A stretch of 64,000 nt of DNA from Bimastos eiseni (GCA_959347315.1 OY365822.1:8752852-8816851); one strand, 5' to 3'. Shown: positions 47,220-59,020, counted from the first letter of the stretch. Numbers and translations are program-made. Notes: generated by a model not told the origin, from the letters alone.

Positions 47220-48300
47220 AATACTTCGAGATGAAAATGGGAATATCACAGGGATCTTATCACCATACTTGTGTAGGCCTACTGGCTACTGGCCATGAAA
47301 AGCGGTAATGATACTCGACCAATGCAAAACCGAAGCAGGAATCAAACTAACTGAAGGGCTGGTGAATAATCCTCGATTTGCTGACGACATTGATCGTCTC
47401 ACTAGAAGCGGAACAGAACTACAGGATATTACGACACAGACTGATGAAATCGGGCACAAGTAAGTTTCGGCTCAATGATTAACACAGAGAAAAGTAATGG
47501 TTATCGAAAAACCAGACACCAATAACTATCGGCATCCAAGGAGAAGCTATTGAGCAAGCAGATAAATTTATCTACCTGGGAGGGCTTATGGGAAGAGGGG
47601 TCAGACGCTTATCGTGGGAAAGACAAACAAAGACCACGTGATATATACAACAAGCATTTGGAAAAATTTTAGAAGATTATGGACAAAAAGGACATGATAA
47701 AGAAATCCAAGAAAAGAACATGTGAGAAGATGATGATGTAACTCATTTTCCAATTGAGGCAACTTGGTCCAGACTCTGGACAGTGGACATGCATGAAGCC
47801 ATCTGTCATCTGGGGTGGATCCATTGGCTTGGCTCCATGAGTGTGTTGTGAGCCCACTACTGGTGACTCTTCTAGTTATCAGTGCATTGTTTTGGCAACT
47901 GATAATATTCCAGCGTTCTTAATTATATTTAAGATCACAGGATAGTACGCCGAGTACTCCCAATTAGTTTGTTCTTGAAGCGTACTGGACGAATGATCTT
48001 AAGTGTTTAAAGAACACTGCTAGACAAAGTCGTTCAGTGAAGAACGAAAGTTTGACCCGGTGGAGGAAATGTCGCTCAACTGAATCCCACACTGTGCACT
48101 ATGAGAAAAGCAAGATTTGCAAGGAAACGGAAACAAAAGAAGACCAAGACTGGGCTAGATATATAGAGTTCAAATAACACGACTTTGAGTACCACTGATA
48201 AGAACACTGGACTTGACAATGATTAAGGACACACAAAGGAGAATGCTTATTCACGCCTTTTCATCGCCAAATGGCTGGCATCAGGAACTGATGATTGCGA
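47220..48300 (+). pseudogene. Non-LTR retrotransposon relic (endonuclease-reverse transcriptase type)
   Basis: In shifting frames one reads GILSPYL near 47250, then NNPRFADDIDRLTRSGTELQ from 47365. FADD at 47377-47388 is the polymerase catalytic F/YxDD box. TIGIQGEAIEQADKFIYLGG follows at about 47525-47583. MIKDTQRRMLIHAFSSPNG near 48219-48275 matches the C-terminal end of such proteins. Several frameshifts and stops make it inactive. The clade is not CR1/L2-like and may be RTE-like. I am not sure. Confidence 0.8.
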
Positions 48301-48355
48301 CGATGATGATGATGACGATGACAAGGATGATGATGATGACGACGATGATGCTCCT
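48300..48355 (+). repeat. (GAT)n-type trinucleotide tail
   Basis: Degenerate GATGAT units directly after the LINE relic's C-terminal codons, probably derived from its 3' tail. Confidence 0.8.
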
Positions 48356-48639
48356 AAAACTAATGTTGCCAGCTATAGACAATATGAATGGTAAATAGGA
48401 AATGGTAAATAGCCAGGAAAGCGAAAAACTGTTAATTATCATACAGATTAATTATCAGTGTGTGCAATAATTGATCAATTTGGTAGATATTAAATTATTT
48501 CTTTATTAGAAACACCCATTATGCCCGAGTACCCAGTAAATCTGAATTTGCGAAACGGACGAGTGTTTGCCAAGGACAAACACAGAGTTAGGCAGATGCC
48601 AGAGAAAAAAAATGGGTCTTAACAAGTGATTTAAATGTC

Positions 48640-48870
48640 CATAATGAGTTGGGCCCTGGAAATGTTCAGGCAAGGCAGCTTTGATAGAACATGACGTCTG
48701 GCATCTCAGGGCCATTTCTAGATCTATCTCCACATTCACCTTGATTTCATTTGCTCATGCATTTGTCTGTTCTAGAATTGACCATTGCAATACTCTTCTT
48801 AAAGGCCTCCCCAAGGTTTGCCTGCCAACTGTCACAGCGTTTCCCAAACTTTTTGGTCGTGGGACCCACT
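48640..48870 (+). pseudogene. LINE reverse-transcriptase relic (CR1/L2-like)
   Basis: LRAISRSISTFTLISFAHAF and VCSRIDHCNTLLKGLPKV are readable at 48705-48822. The pattern HAF[VI].SR[LI]D.CN.LL.GLP is diagnostic for the region after the catalytic core in these elements. The upstream part is frameshifted and the downstream part ends abruptly. Confidence 0.8.
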
Positions 48871-49913
48871 TCATAAAATCTTTGAATGCCCGCAACCCAC
48901 ATCACAATAATTAAAAATAAATAAATAAATGACCCATCCACATGCTTTTCCCATCAGCCTGATGCTTGCAGGGCTAAAACTTGCAATACACTTGATCAAA
49001 TGAACTTACAGGTATATAACATCATCATTTAAGCATGAACTGCGTAATGTAATGTAATGTAAGGTAACGACAATTTCTATGTCATCGTGTCAGTAGTACT
49101 AGTAAGCTACTTCTAGGAAATCTTTCCTTAACATAGCCAAGTTCTAAGCTCTTTTAAGAAACTTTCAAAAGCAAACAGGTCCTATGTATGTAAATGCAGT
49201 AATAAATGGATGAAAGGATGTCCAAGAAAAACCAAAATTGTCTTGAGTAATTTACAGATTACACCATCCACCTACAGACCAAACTCTCCTAAGCTTCTTC
49301 TACAATGCTGTGACATAGTCAGACATCAGTTTTAGTAGCAGAGAGCTGACAAGACAAAAGCAATGGGCCAATTTTAACGGTGTCCTTAGCGTCCAGTCCA
49401 GAAGTTTGGAAATGGCGAATCACATGAGTGAATGTGCAATAACATCACTGTAGCACCCATTTATCAGCAGTCTTTGAACAACGCTGGAAAAGAATGATCG
49501 AGCCCAACAGGAGTATAAACAGCGGGATCAAAGATTGAAGTCGGATTAGATAAGAGAAGAAAAGGATCTGGAAGTAGATAAATGGGGATGGAAGAAGAAA
49601 AGGACATGATGGTTAACGGAACAGGAGGACAGATACAAGGAACAGGAGGAGAGAAAAAGAGAAGGGTGGCAGGAAGAGCTTATACAGTTCCTCTGATGGA
49701 TGGGGACTCAGAAGAAGAAGCATTGGAAAACATCCTTGAAAATTAGAAGCTGGATTCCGAGTGCAAATGCACGATCTAACTGCAAAGAGATTAATATTGC
49801 CTCTCAGCAAGTTCCACCTCTTCTTAGCAGGGCCCACTGTGCACCATATCATGCTTAATTAACACAAGTAAAATGCCATTTGGAACCTTCAACCTTTACA
49901 GAGCTATCTTACT
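48871..49913. other. Intronic stretch without a recognised gene
   Basis: AATA units at 48914-48928 and TAATG units at 49049-49064. Purine-rich stretch at 49550-49700. No gene. Confidence 0.5.
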
Positions 49914-50258
49914 GGTGTCCGCTGGATAGTGCGAAGGTTCGATAGTCATAAGGTGTGGTAGTCCGAAGGTTCGATAGTCCGAAGATTCTATACTCTCGAC
50001 ATTAATTTAACTGTATAAGCTGGATTAATTGATGAAAAGATAGTGTAAAACTGGCAGCTGGATTGATATGAAAAGGATCATGCCCAAATGGAAGCTGGAT
50101 GAATGAAAAGAATTATGCAATCCAGCTTCCAACAAACATAATTCTTCTTATCAGTCCAGCTACCATTAAAACCACAATCTTGTCATCTATCGACCGGTCA
50201 CCATGCAATCTTCGGACTATCAAACCTTCGGACTATCGAACCTTCAGACTATTGACAC
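49914..50258. mobile_element. Foldback element built on a 16-bp unit (complete copy)
   Basis: The left arm carries GGTTCGATAGTCCGAA units (49938-49987) and the right arm the complementary TTCGGACTATCGAACC units (50209-50246). The inverted similarity continues into the centre: GATGAAAAGATAGTG and GGCAGCTGGATTGATATG on the left pair with the complement of TCCAGCTACC and ATCTTGTCATC on the right. The whole 345 bp is thus one imperfect palindrome. No coding capacity. Iterated subunits in long inverted arms resemble Foldback-type DNA elements; that assignment is inference. Confidence 0.7.
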
Positions 50259-51688
50259 ACAACCATCTTACTAACTTAGGGAGATCATGGCAGCGTCTGG
50301 GTTTTTATGGCAGCAATGAATGCCTGTCAAACACCCCATCTCTCTTTTCCATCCCTTTTCTATGTTGGGCTGATATTATCACTTTATAAGTGAGTCTGAA
50401 TCAACACACAACACCACCATAAGCCAACAACCCAATCTTTCCTTAAATGCTCAAAAAAGCCAAAGCATAAACTTTTACAAGATGCAAGCTCCTTCCGCAT
50501 CAGTGAACCCGGCACCAATATTTTTTTCAATCATCTAGGTTAGTGCATAGCTTTCCTGGCCCCAGTATATTGTCTGCCTTTACATGGAAGCAAGGCAATT
50601 CTGATTACATCAGTCAAAGAATACATTGCTTCAAAGCAATGCAGTAACACTCTAGAGGCTATTCAAAGATTGAACCTTTCAAGTTTAAGTTCTCATATGC
50701 ACCAGATTTCTAGTCAAGAATCTTCCAAACTTTTATGTATCCAATAATTCGTATAATTAATCCACTTCATTAATAACAATAATTGACTACAATTGCACCA
50801 AACTGCATTAAAATTCTAATCCAGTACATTTCATAAGCAAATACAATATGCTTACTAATCAATATAATTTATTAACTTACTTAATCCAGTGCATATGAGG
50901 TTCGAATATGGCATGTTCGTATCACAATTTGATATGGTTCAAATATTCAAAATAAAATTAATTTAGTTAAATAACTTGACAGGGCATCGATCGATGGCAG
51001 ATTAAAGCCAAATTATTGTTTAGATTCATAATGTGGTGGGGAAACATGGCTGATCAACCAAAGAAAAACATGTAATCTAAAAATTACTTAGTATCACACT
51101 TAACATCTTTTAAAAGGACATTTAAATATCCTGGTGGGTTAAAGACGGTAATACCCCAGGGTTGACCACAACGGCAATATGTATGCAAGCCATGCCAAGT
51201 TGGCAAGATACCATGACCAGAATTTTTGGCTGACACACACTAAAAATTCAACCTAACCCTCTTGGCTGTTAGCAACTGAACCTCTAATAAGAAATGACGC
51301 TTTAATTCGCATCATAATAGGCCAGATCAACACAACTATTTTAGTTCCAAAGTTCTACTAATAAGGCACTCAATATTTTGCGATTCACAGTCGGCATGGT
51401 TTAGAAAGGTGACAGCCAGCTCTTCGCGAATTATCGATATGCCGACAACAAAACTCAAGGAGTTAACAATCAGAAGTGTCAGGGATGGCAAGAGCAGACC
51501 CAAACCCTAGAATCGCATCGGCACGGGTTTACATTCTTCTCTGCCCCGGATTATCGATAATCTGCCGTCAAAATCCGAATCGAAAGACGGCGACGACGCT
51601 TAACCCCAGCGCCAAAATGTCTACAAGCGCCCTTAAGAACGGCCGCCGTCAGTCGGTAGAGAACGTCAAAATCTTCGCTAAAACTTAC
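50259..51688. other. 5' end of the intron, no element recognised
   Basis: AT-rich to about 51400, then increasingly CpG-rich toward exon 1, with TTATCGATA at 51431-51439 and TTATCGATAA at 51550-51559. The paired ATCGAT palindromes may be factor sites (DREF-like in insects), which is speculative here. Confidence 0.4.
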
Positions 51689-51728
51689 TTTTCCTCTGCA
51701 TCGGCTGCGTCTGCTTCCTCCTCGGCAT
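51689..51728 (-). CDS. tsh: Teashirt exon 1 (residues 1-13 plus one base)
   Basis: On the minus strand the ATG at 51728-51726 opens MPRRKQTQPMQRK. The exon ends with one extra base before GTAAGT (51688-51683), a strong donor. That base plus the first two of the main exon make an Asn codon, and the frame then runs open for 1267 codons. MPRRKQ is the invariant start of vertebrate TSHZ proteins, which as I recall also use a tiny first coding exon. RRKQxxP, known in FOG, SALL and BCL11 proteins, binds RBBP4/7 and recruits the NuRD complex, so this exon likely supplies a repression module. The start has G at -3 and C at +4, a moderate context. An upstream frame overlaps it. Frame, motif and splice sites agree, so I am confident although no transcript is available. 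Confidence 0.9.
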
Positions 51729-51858
51729 AACCGCTTTCGATCTTGTCGCCGGAAAACGGATTATCACTTTGATCTTTTCTCGTTTTGATCATTCGTAAGA
51801 TCACCGTCGCCGCCGCTGACCGATCCTCGTCAACTCCCGGCGCCTCCGCTGCTGCCAT
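51689..51858 (-). CDS. Upstream ORF overlapping the teashirt start (60 codons when spliced)
   Basis: An ATG at 51858-51856 opens a frame that runs through the main start codon in another register and crosses the exon 1 donor. In the spliced mRNA it stops at TAA five codons after the junction codon begins (19634-19632 region of the main exon). The peptide begins MAAAEAPGVDEDRSAAATVI and turns acidic over the MPRRKQ codons. If the leader starts upstream of 51858, ribosomes must leak past this ATG (and an in-frame one at 51792) to reach teashirt, which would lower its translation. It could also be coding with an unseen alternative exon. No known domain. Confidence 0.35.
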
Positions 51859-52015
51859 CTGTCGGCCGGTCGAGCAGACGACGACCCGGCCTGTAACCTC
51901 GTCCGACCCGACCTAGATTCGTGGCGGCGGCGGGGTCAACGATGATCGAGCATTACGTCATCGAGCGTACATCAAATGATGACAGGCCGTTTGATTGGTC
52001 TGAAGGCGGGCGGCA
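51859..52015 (-). promoter_or_regulatory. Candidate CpG-rich promoter of teashirt
   Basis: CpG-dense sequence upstream of exon 1 carries, on the minus strand, a CCAAT box (51998-51994), a CRE-like TGACGTAA (51960-51953) and a GC box-like complement of GGCGGGCGG (52005-52013). No TATA box at a convincing distance. The transcription start cannot be read from sequence. Confidence 0.5.
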
Positions 52016-53897
52016 TTTGACGGAATACGGTGGCCTGTAGCGGCTGCACTGTCTTAAATCGCACCTGGTAGGATAAGGAGATATAGGAATCTAGCACTGG
52101 AGACCTGTAGAAAGTCGGTAACAGCACAAACTACAGTTTTAAAAGCCTAGCTCAAGACATAATGCAAGAATGTGCTTAACATAAAAATAATTTGAACAGC
52201 GTGTATGAAAATTAAAATAAAACTAAGTTTTAAAAATTTGAAAATAACATCGCTGAGATGAGATAACAGCATAAGCGTAGATACTGCAATATTCAATTTT
52301 AGACGATGCGACATTGCAGTTGTAGCAACAAAGGTCTTATCTATGACATCTACTAATCTCAAGAAGCTCCCCTACATCGGAAGAAAATGAATTCGTTTAT
52401 ATCGTAACATTGACGTCTTTATTTAGACATACTTCACTTGGTGTAATTGGCCAATTGCACTGAAGTTGCCTGCGTTGCTTCGCGTAGTTCCAGAATCCGC
52501 TGATTGGCGTAGAACAAATCGCCAGATTTCCTCACACAAAGTTGGCAAGTTCTTCCGTTATATTTACAAATCTAAGGATTCTCATCTAACACTTCTGTGG
52601 CGCCTAGATTCTGGCGCCCAGACACTGCGATACTGGAGAAGGTAAACAGAGGCCATACACATATTACGTACGCAGCGAGGGAGGGGGTTTCGAATGTCGA
52701 CAATTTTGCGCAGAGGTGCGTATTACGAGTGGGGGATGGGTCCAGAAAATGTGTACGTATGTAAATAATAACTGTCTAATTATGACGTCCACATTACGAA
52801 ATATCAAAATGAGAACTGTAAATCCAATCACGGGCTATATTCCTGCTTAATAACTTTTATGAGGTATTGAAACTTTTTTAAATGCAAGTGTTGTTAGTGT
52901 TTTATTTCTTCATAACAGCTATGACTGATATTAGTCCCATATAACAGTTAACAAATTCAAGCTGTCAAATAAAATAGCCTACGGTACAAGTCAGTGTATT
53001 TATAGAATGTGTTTGGCTATTTAACCTTTGCAATTGGGGGGGTGGAGGGGTGGGAGGAATAGAGCTCAGACGTATGTAGTCATGGGTGAGGGGTCCGAAA
53101 AATCTACTCAGTGCAACGGGGAGGTGTCCGAAAATACGATTTTTTGCGTACATGACATATGGATGGGCTAATAGTAATAAATCCTGGTTGTTAATAGTAT
53201 CCAAACTGACGCAGACGCAATATAGCGACAAATGCGAGTAAAGTATGAACGTATGATCACACGTTATTACTGTAACAGGAGTCGACTTTAAATGTACAGC
53301 TGCCTTGGATATTACGTAACCAACGTCAGAGCCTAGCGAATGGTGGACTAGTCAACCTTATGCGTTGGCGGGATCGATCTTGCACCCTACTGCTCTTCAC
53401 GGCAGCGTATAGGTTGATCTATCACCCTCCCTCCCATCCCCAACCCCCCCCCCCCGTAGTCTAGGTAGGACTACACGTATGCCTATCTAAATGAGCAATG
53501 CAGAGTTTTATAGCTGGCTAATGTATAAGGTTTTGCGCACACAGGTTAGATACTATGCAAAATGGTAAGCATAGCACAACATACCATCCATGTGTGATGA
53601 TCAGATGGGACCCGAAAGGGCTCTTATGGGCTCCATATGGGAAAAATGGGCCCTGCATAGGTTCCATGTGAGCGTACGTGAGGTTGGCAGAGGGGGGGGG
53701 GGCTGTAAGCCATTGCTGAAGTCGTTTGAGAATTGGGTCATTTTGCGTGAGAACTGGGTCACGTGGTTGTGTGTGTGAGTTACGGCGTCTACATGCACAA
53801 ACGGGACCGTTCTAAATTGTATCTGGACTACATTGTTTATTCAAGCATCTTATGGTCACGCTAATGTTACATTACACTACTGCGTAGTGCTACTATA
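52016..53897. other. Upstream intergenic stretch
   Basis: No gene recognised. A run of 12 C at 53444-53455 and of 11 G at 53692-53702 may be error-prone. The segment 53605-53665 repeats words such as ATGGGCTCC, ATATGGG and ATGGGCCC. A G-rich GGGGGGGTGGAGGGGTGGG lies near 53035. Confidence 0.5.
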
Positions 53898-53956
53898 ATT
53901 GGTAAATTTATAGCGCTCTCTTGAGCCCAAAGCCTATATATACAGCTGAGGCGCTC
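53898..53956 (-). repeat. LINE (L2/CR1-like) 3' tail
   Basis: AATTTATAGCGCTCTCTTGA and CTGAGGCGCTCC in reverse orientation. Confidence 0.55.
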
Positions 53957-54376
53957 CAGTTGAAAGCACGAAGTAGCCTATATAGGTTTATTACGAGCTA
54001 TACACAGCCAAATACTATAGTAGCTGCTGTGAGTAGCCATTAATTATAGTCGTACTTCAGTGCGCACGAAGGTTAAAAGTATTAACTTTTATTTATGTAC
54101 ACATGCATATAAAATTATGCAAGCGTATTATCTAGACAATGTTATTGGTGACATATGCCGCATATTCTGCATACATAAGACTGCTAGTACACATACATAC
54201 ATACATACATACAAACATACATACATGCATACATACATACATACAAACATACACACACACATACATACATGCATACCTACATACATACACATGCATACAT
54301 ACAGTCACACAAGATTATTATATATATATACGCCTAAATTCGTATAGTCTTATTATATAGTATATAATAATTGTAA

Positions 54377-54410
<34 letters not shown>

Positions 54411-54978
54411 GTGTATTAATTATTTACGTATATATATATATATATAATCTATTATATGGATGAAAACTAGAGAGTTATGCATCCGCAGTATACAGGTAAG
54501 ACGTCTCTTGCAGACGAAATGTCGTTTTGAGGACACGCTTTTGGCATGTTTATTTATCTATTTATTTATCTAGCGCTGTTGTTAAGCTGTCGCCTTCAAC
54601 GATCTATTAGTTCGTTTCAAACGAATCAGCACAGGCGCCATGGCTGGGACCAGCCTTCATCAAAGGTCTAGCCGCCCTTCAGATATTCCGACCATCAAAG
54701 CAGCGACTGTCCGCCCGACAGACACGCCACCTACTGAGCTTTAACTCATGTCACACGTGTTCTTCAAGTAGCGTGGCTGGACGCTTAAGGACGTAATATT
54801 TATCTGGTAGCCTACTGTGTGTTGCGAAGATGCTTGTGAAATACAGTTGTGGCGTGGGTCCATCTGCCTGACCTTCCATTACTAAGGGCTATGCTAATGA
54901 CTGGCGTCTGGCCATCAGATTCTCATGTTTTTCTCACTCTTTAAGGGCGTTTATTTTTCCTCGGGATTTCCGTTTTGA
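53957..54978. other. Upstream stretch with CATA and TA microsatellites
   Basis: CATA units with CA blocks fill 54190-54304. TA runs lie at 54323-54330, 54379-54408 and 54430-54446. A possible reverse LINE tail (TTTATTTATCTAGCGCTG) is at 54551-54568. No gene. Confidence 0.6.
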
Positions 54979-55020
54979 GAGCGCCTCTGAATAGTTATTT
55001 TGTGATAGGCGCTATTTAGA
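54979..55020 (+). repeat. LINE (L2/CR1-like) 3' tail
   Basis: GAGCGCCTCTGAATAG and TAGGCGCTATTTAGAT; the simple-repeat tail is lost. Confidence 0.55.
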
Positions 55021-55288
55021 TCGAAAGATGCGATGCTATATAATATAACCTTAATGTATCCAATCCAGATATTGTAAGCGGAGGACTTTAACAATAACTC
55101 TTAGGTCTGTAGACCATAGGCTTATTGTTATTGCTCTAGTCACAGTTTGGTGTTGCTGTCATCAGACACCAACGCTGCGAATAAGATATCGCCATGACAA
55201 CGCTTGGTTCGCTCAATGCCACACAAATAACGCGGCGCTTCAGAAGCCATTCGGTTAGACTAGGTAACCTACCAACAGATACTTTATT

Positions 55289-55345
55289 GAGCGCCTCTGA
55301 GTAGAAAGCATGAATAGGCGCTATATAAATGCTCCATTACATTAC
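55289..55345 (+). repeat. LINE (L2/CR1-like) 3' tail, best-preserved copy
   Basis: GAGCGCCTCTGAGTAGAAAG and GAATAGGCGCTATATAAATG, then an ATTAC tail that runs straight into a SINE head. Confidence 0.7.
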
Positions 55346-55590
55346 ATCAATGGTTAGGGTGCTGGGCGGTTAAACGAGAGGTCGAGGTTCAAATCCACAG
55401 AATTTGTCTGAAGATTAATATTCGAGCTGTGCGCCCTTTATTGGGCTATCCAGCAAGGCTATATGACGAGTATAGGCCTACTGACCACGCACCACCGTCG
55501 GTGATCAAAGGCGAGGGAGGACAGATGTGCCGAGGCTAAGAAAACGAAGTCGCTGCATCTAATGGCAGCTTGTTCTTCAGCTTATATCGT
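55346..55590 (+). mobile_element. tRNA-derived SINE, best B box in the window
   Basis: ATGGTTAGGGTGCTGGGCGG (55350-55369) is A-box-like and GGTTCAAATCC (55386-55396) is a near-consensus Pol III B box. The body contains GAGGCTAAGAAAACGAAGTC (near 55531), whose complement marks copies near 28750 and 45205. It sits immediately after a LINE tail, so it may have inserted into it. Confidence 0.75.
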
Positions 55591-56110
55591 TCTTCTGCCA
55601 AAGACCACTTTGCTTGGATCAAGTCTGTCAGGCGGCGATTCAACACGTGCGGAGTAGACCTCGTCGAAATCTTGTATACGCTGCCTTAATTCGTCAGTCG
55701 AAGTCCAGACCGAGTGCACTGGGCCCTTCCGCACTCTCAGGACTACTTCACACACGCAATGAAGGACCAGACGTGCGGCTGGTAACGAGTTCCAATCAAC
55801 TGAGAATCAATCAATACCAACCGAAATAAAAACAAAAGCTGCGGTAACTAGGACGCCTGCGTAGTAAGTGTTCTCATTAATCAGTCTGACGTGTATGTCG
55901 GCATATGCATCAATCAATCAATCAATCTAGTCTGCGTTCATCCACTTGTAGTTATATCTAACGTGGAACTCTGAAAATGGTGTCAACTATCAATTTGCGC
56001 GGAAATCCATTGGTTTAGTTCTCTCTACTCGTGAGATCCGGTCACTGATTGAGTTTTCCATATAATGTAGTTATCAAAGCTGTCTGAATTTAACATCAAC
56101 TAAACGGGCA
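55591..56110. other. No gene recognised
   Basis: CAAT units at 55908-55925. Otherwise mixed sequence. Confidence 0.5.
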
Positions 56111-56202
56111 CCGGTCGATAGTCCGAAGATTAGTAGTGTAAGCTCAAGAGTGCCTGTGGTTCGAAAGTCCGAAGGTTCAATAATCCGAACATCTTCGGAC
56201 TA
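56111..56202. repeat. 16-bp-unit foldback family, diverged copy
   Basis: CGGTCGATAGTCCGAAGATT opens it. GGTTCGAAAGTCCGAAGGTT follows and ATCTTCGGACTA closes it in the opposite orientation, so a hairpin can form. It matches the arms at 49914-50258. Confidence 0.65.
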
Positions 56203-57552
56203 AAAAAATTTAGCAACGCTATGATGACGCGACTTAGCCACCCACTGTTCGACCGCCTTTGTCTTGCTCAACCCTCGGTCGCAAGTCGCAACTAAATTGA
56301 ACTAATCAAGTTTTCCAAACGAGCCATCGTCATCACGGGATTGAATACACCCCGTGTCTGGAACGATATCTGCCTTCTGAATTCTGCACTTTTTTTGGTT
56401 ACCTCACCTTTCTTTAAAATCAGTCGCAATCCTCTGTCTATGGCTCTGCTATCCGTCACCCCTCGGGGTTTACACTATAGACTAAAGGGTAAGAAGAAAG
56501 AGTAATCTTTCAGGAGCTTTCACCCCAATCTATCTCGTCATCCACCTTCCAATTCTCGACCCAAACTACACTCATCTTATCTACTACTCTGCCTCCTCTG
56601 ACAATCAGATTCTGACCTCCCTCACATTACGCTTCGGACAACTCAATGTTTTTTACGCAGCCCTTCTAAATAAGCTGGTGTCCTGCGCGAGGCTTTGGAG
56701 CAGTGCTTTAGCAGTTTGGAGATCACGATTACGAGCAACGAAACAGTGTGCTTAAAAATAGGTCAATTCACATGTGCAGCCAGTGTACGTTCAATGTACG
56801 ATCTTTGTACGCAGTTGGTCAGTAACAGGGACCAAAGGTACTTTGTAAGATTCCGTTGGATGCATCGTTAATTTTATAGAATTATGCATCCATTGAGAAC
56901 AATAGTCGCGCGACCTCTAGCGAATCGTAACGATTGCTAAATGAGGGGCGTCCATACAGCAGTCATTGATACATTTTAGGCCTACATATGAGACCGTGGG
57001 AAAAGAGCCACACAATCAGAGGCGGCGTTCCTGGGGATCGAGAGGGACAAGTCCCCCACGCATAACAAATAGGGAACACGTTATACGTTTGTCCTCCCCA
57101 TATTTCCCACCCCTATCATTGGGTGTCCCCCCACCTCTCAAACGAGATCGCCGCCTCTGCAGTCTGCACACAATGCTAAGGTCACTAACGGGCACAAAGA
57201 AGAGCCACATCCTCAAGAGTTCTTTCGTATTTCATGCATTAGCGGGTCCCTCCAAACTTACTTTTAAACACCTTATGATAATCATACAGCACTTTTATCA
57301 TCAACTTTTTATACACACAAACTTTTATCATGATATAGATAATAACCAATAGCAGACAAAATAACTGAGATAACATTATCAAGATGAACAAGTGTAATGT
57401 AACATTCAAAAGAACAGCAGCTACTTGAACGGAGCGAGGAAGGCATGGAAGGAATGTAGTGTCTGAATGGAGTAGAGACGAGTACCAGCGACGAGCATTA
57501 AAACTGGAGGTGGCATATAAAAGGGATTGTATCATATCTGATAATTTATAAG
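56203..57552. other. No gene recognised
   Basis: Unassigned. A decayed LINE C terminus is possible near 56330-56400 (ACACCCCGTGTCTGGAACGA), but the reading is too weak to call. Confidence 0.4.
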
Positions 57553-57622
57553 GTGCTCCTAATAGTAGTTGAGTTGCTAGTCAGAAGCACTGTTATATAA
57601 ATTTTTATTAAATTAATAAAAA
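57553..57622 (+). repeat. LINE (L2/CR1-like) 3' tail, degenerate
   Basis: GGTGCTCCTAATAGTAGTTG and GAAGCACTGTTATATAAATT, with an ATTAAATTAAT tail. Confidence 0.5.
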
Positions 57623-58770
57623 CAGAAAAGCCCAAAAATCATACAACATTCATAATAAGCATTTAAATCAGCAAAACTAAAATCATTAAAATACTACTAA
57701 TAAACAAATACTAATAATAATGAGCAATCAATAATAAGAGGCTTATCAATATGACAGACAGTGGCAATTGATCACTTCGATTTACATAGCATCACCTTGA
57801 AACTGTGTATTGCTAATTTCTAGTTAAAGCCATAAGCAACATTAACATACGAGCGGTGACGCTGACTGCCTGCCTTGTAGTCACACAAAGATTCAGTCAT
57901 CGACTCGTGTTGCCTGGAAGTCGCCAGAGTATAGTCGGTGACAAAAATTGCCTCAAAGTCATAGGAAGTCAAGTTTAAAGCTTGTTCCAGACCAGCATGC
58001 GTTTCAACGTCCGTCAGAAAAAGCGCACATCAAAATGCTTTGAGAGAGAGGAGGCAATTCTATTTTGGTGTCGATGCCCGAGTCTGTTGCCATGGGAACC
58101 GTATCCATTAGTAACTGAGAACAATCTAAAGTGCTTACCTAAAACAGAAAAAACACAGCCACACAAAGCATCTTAAGAAAAAAAATGGCAAAAACTTAAA
58201 AGTAGTATTAGGAACATAATTATTACTGACAACACACAACAATTAAAAATTGTTTTAGAAGTCTTACAGCGTAAGACTTACCACGTAAGACAGCGTATAC
58301 AACGTTAATAGATTACAAGAGAAAATAAATAAGGCATACAGTATGACCAGCAATAGAAAACTTGCAAATACCAAATGAAGCCCACAGCATAACTGAGGCT
58401 TCTTTCTCCACACTTCAAGGTCTCACCGTATGAACATACATTTGACAGGTATATGGTTCAACAGATGATCCCTCAGTACAACCCTTAAATAACAGTCAAG
58501 CAGCCGATCAAAGAGGACAACTTGTAGTATCATCACTTGAAAAGAACATGTGAAACTCTAATGAAATTCTGTGAGGTCAACATTAGAAGCACTTCAACCA
58601 CTAAGACCATAGTCACTAACTCAGATTTAGAGGGTGCTTCTTACGAACTTCAGTCATCTTAACACATAACAGAAATCAGTCCAGCCAGTCAACCCCACGA
58701 TGCAAGGACAAGCACATAAATGCTGGTGACCTCAGCTTGGTATACAAGGGAAAGTGTGTGGGGAGCAGTC
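57623..58770. other. No gene recognised
   Basis: AT-rich sequence with short frames only. Confidence 0.5.
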
Positions 58771-59020
58771 TGATGGGTGTTTTGAGACTCAAACTACCAA
58801 GGATACAGTCCAGAACATTACATAAACAGCAAATTATAAACAGGGAAAAAACTGCATCCTAAATCTTCCCACTAACGGTATTGTACAGTCAGGTTGCTTG
58901 CTCTCTTTAGCTAATTGGAACAGAAATCTGTCCCTACTGATGAGTGTTTGAGAGTCCAACTATTAAGGGTACAGTCCAAAACATTACATAAACAGCTAAT
59001 CATAAATAGGCAAAAAACTA
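58771..59020 (+). repeat. Diverged direct duplication, 167-bp period
   Basis: About 85 bp starting TGATGGGTGT at 58771 recurs from 58938 (TGATGAGTGT). Both include TACAGTCCARAACATTACAT and AAACAGC(A)AATC/TATAAA words, and differ at roughly one base in six. Confidence 0.8.

Noticed and set aside
55346..55400. Functional tRNA gene
   Set aside because: It has a good B box, but the A box is weak, no complete cloverleaf is evident, and related bodies occur elsewhere. This is a SINE head.
56330..56470. Another LINE polymerase C-terminal relic
   Set aside because: A VWN-like string near 56360 is suggestive, but no second motif follows in any frame, so the call would be unsupported.
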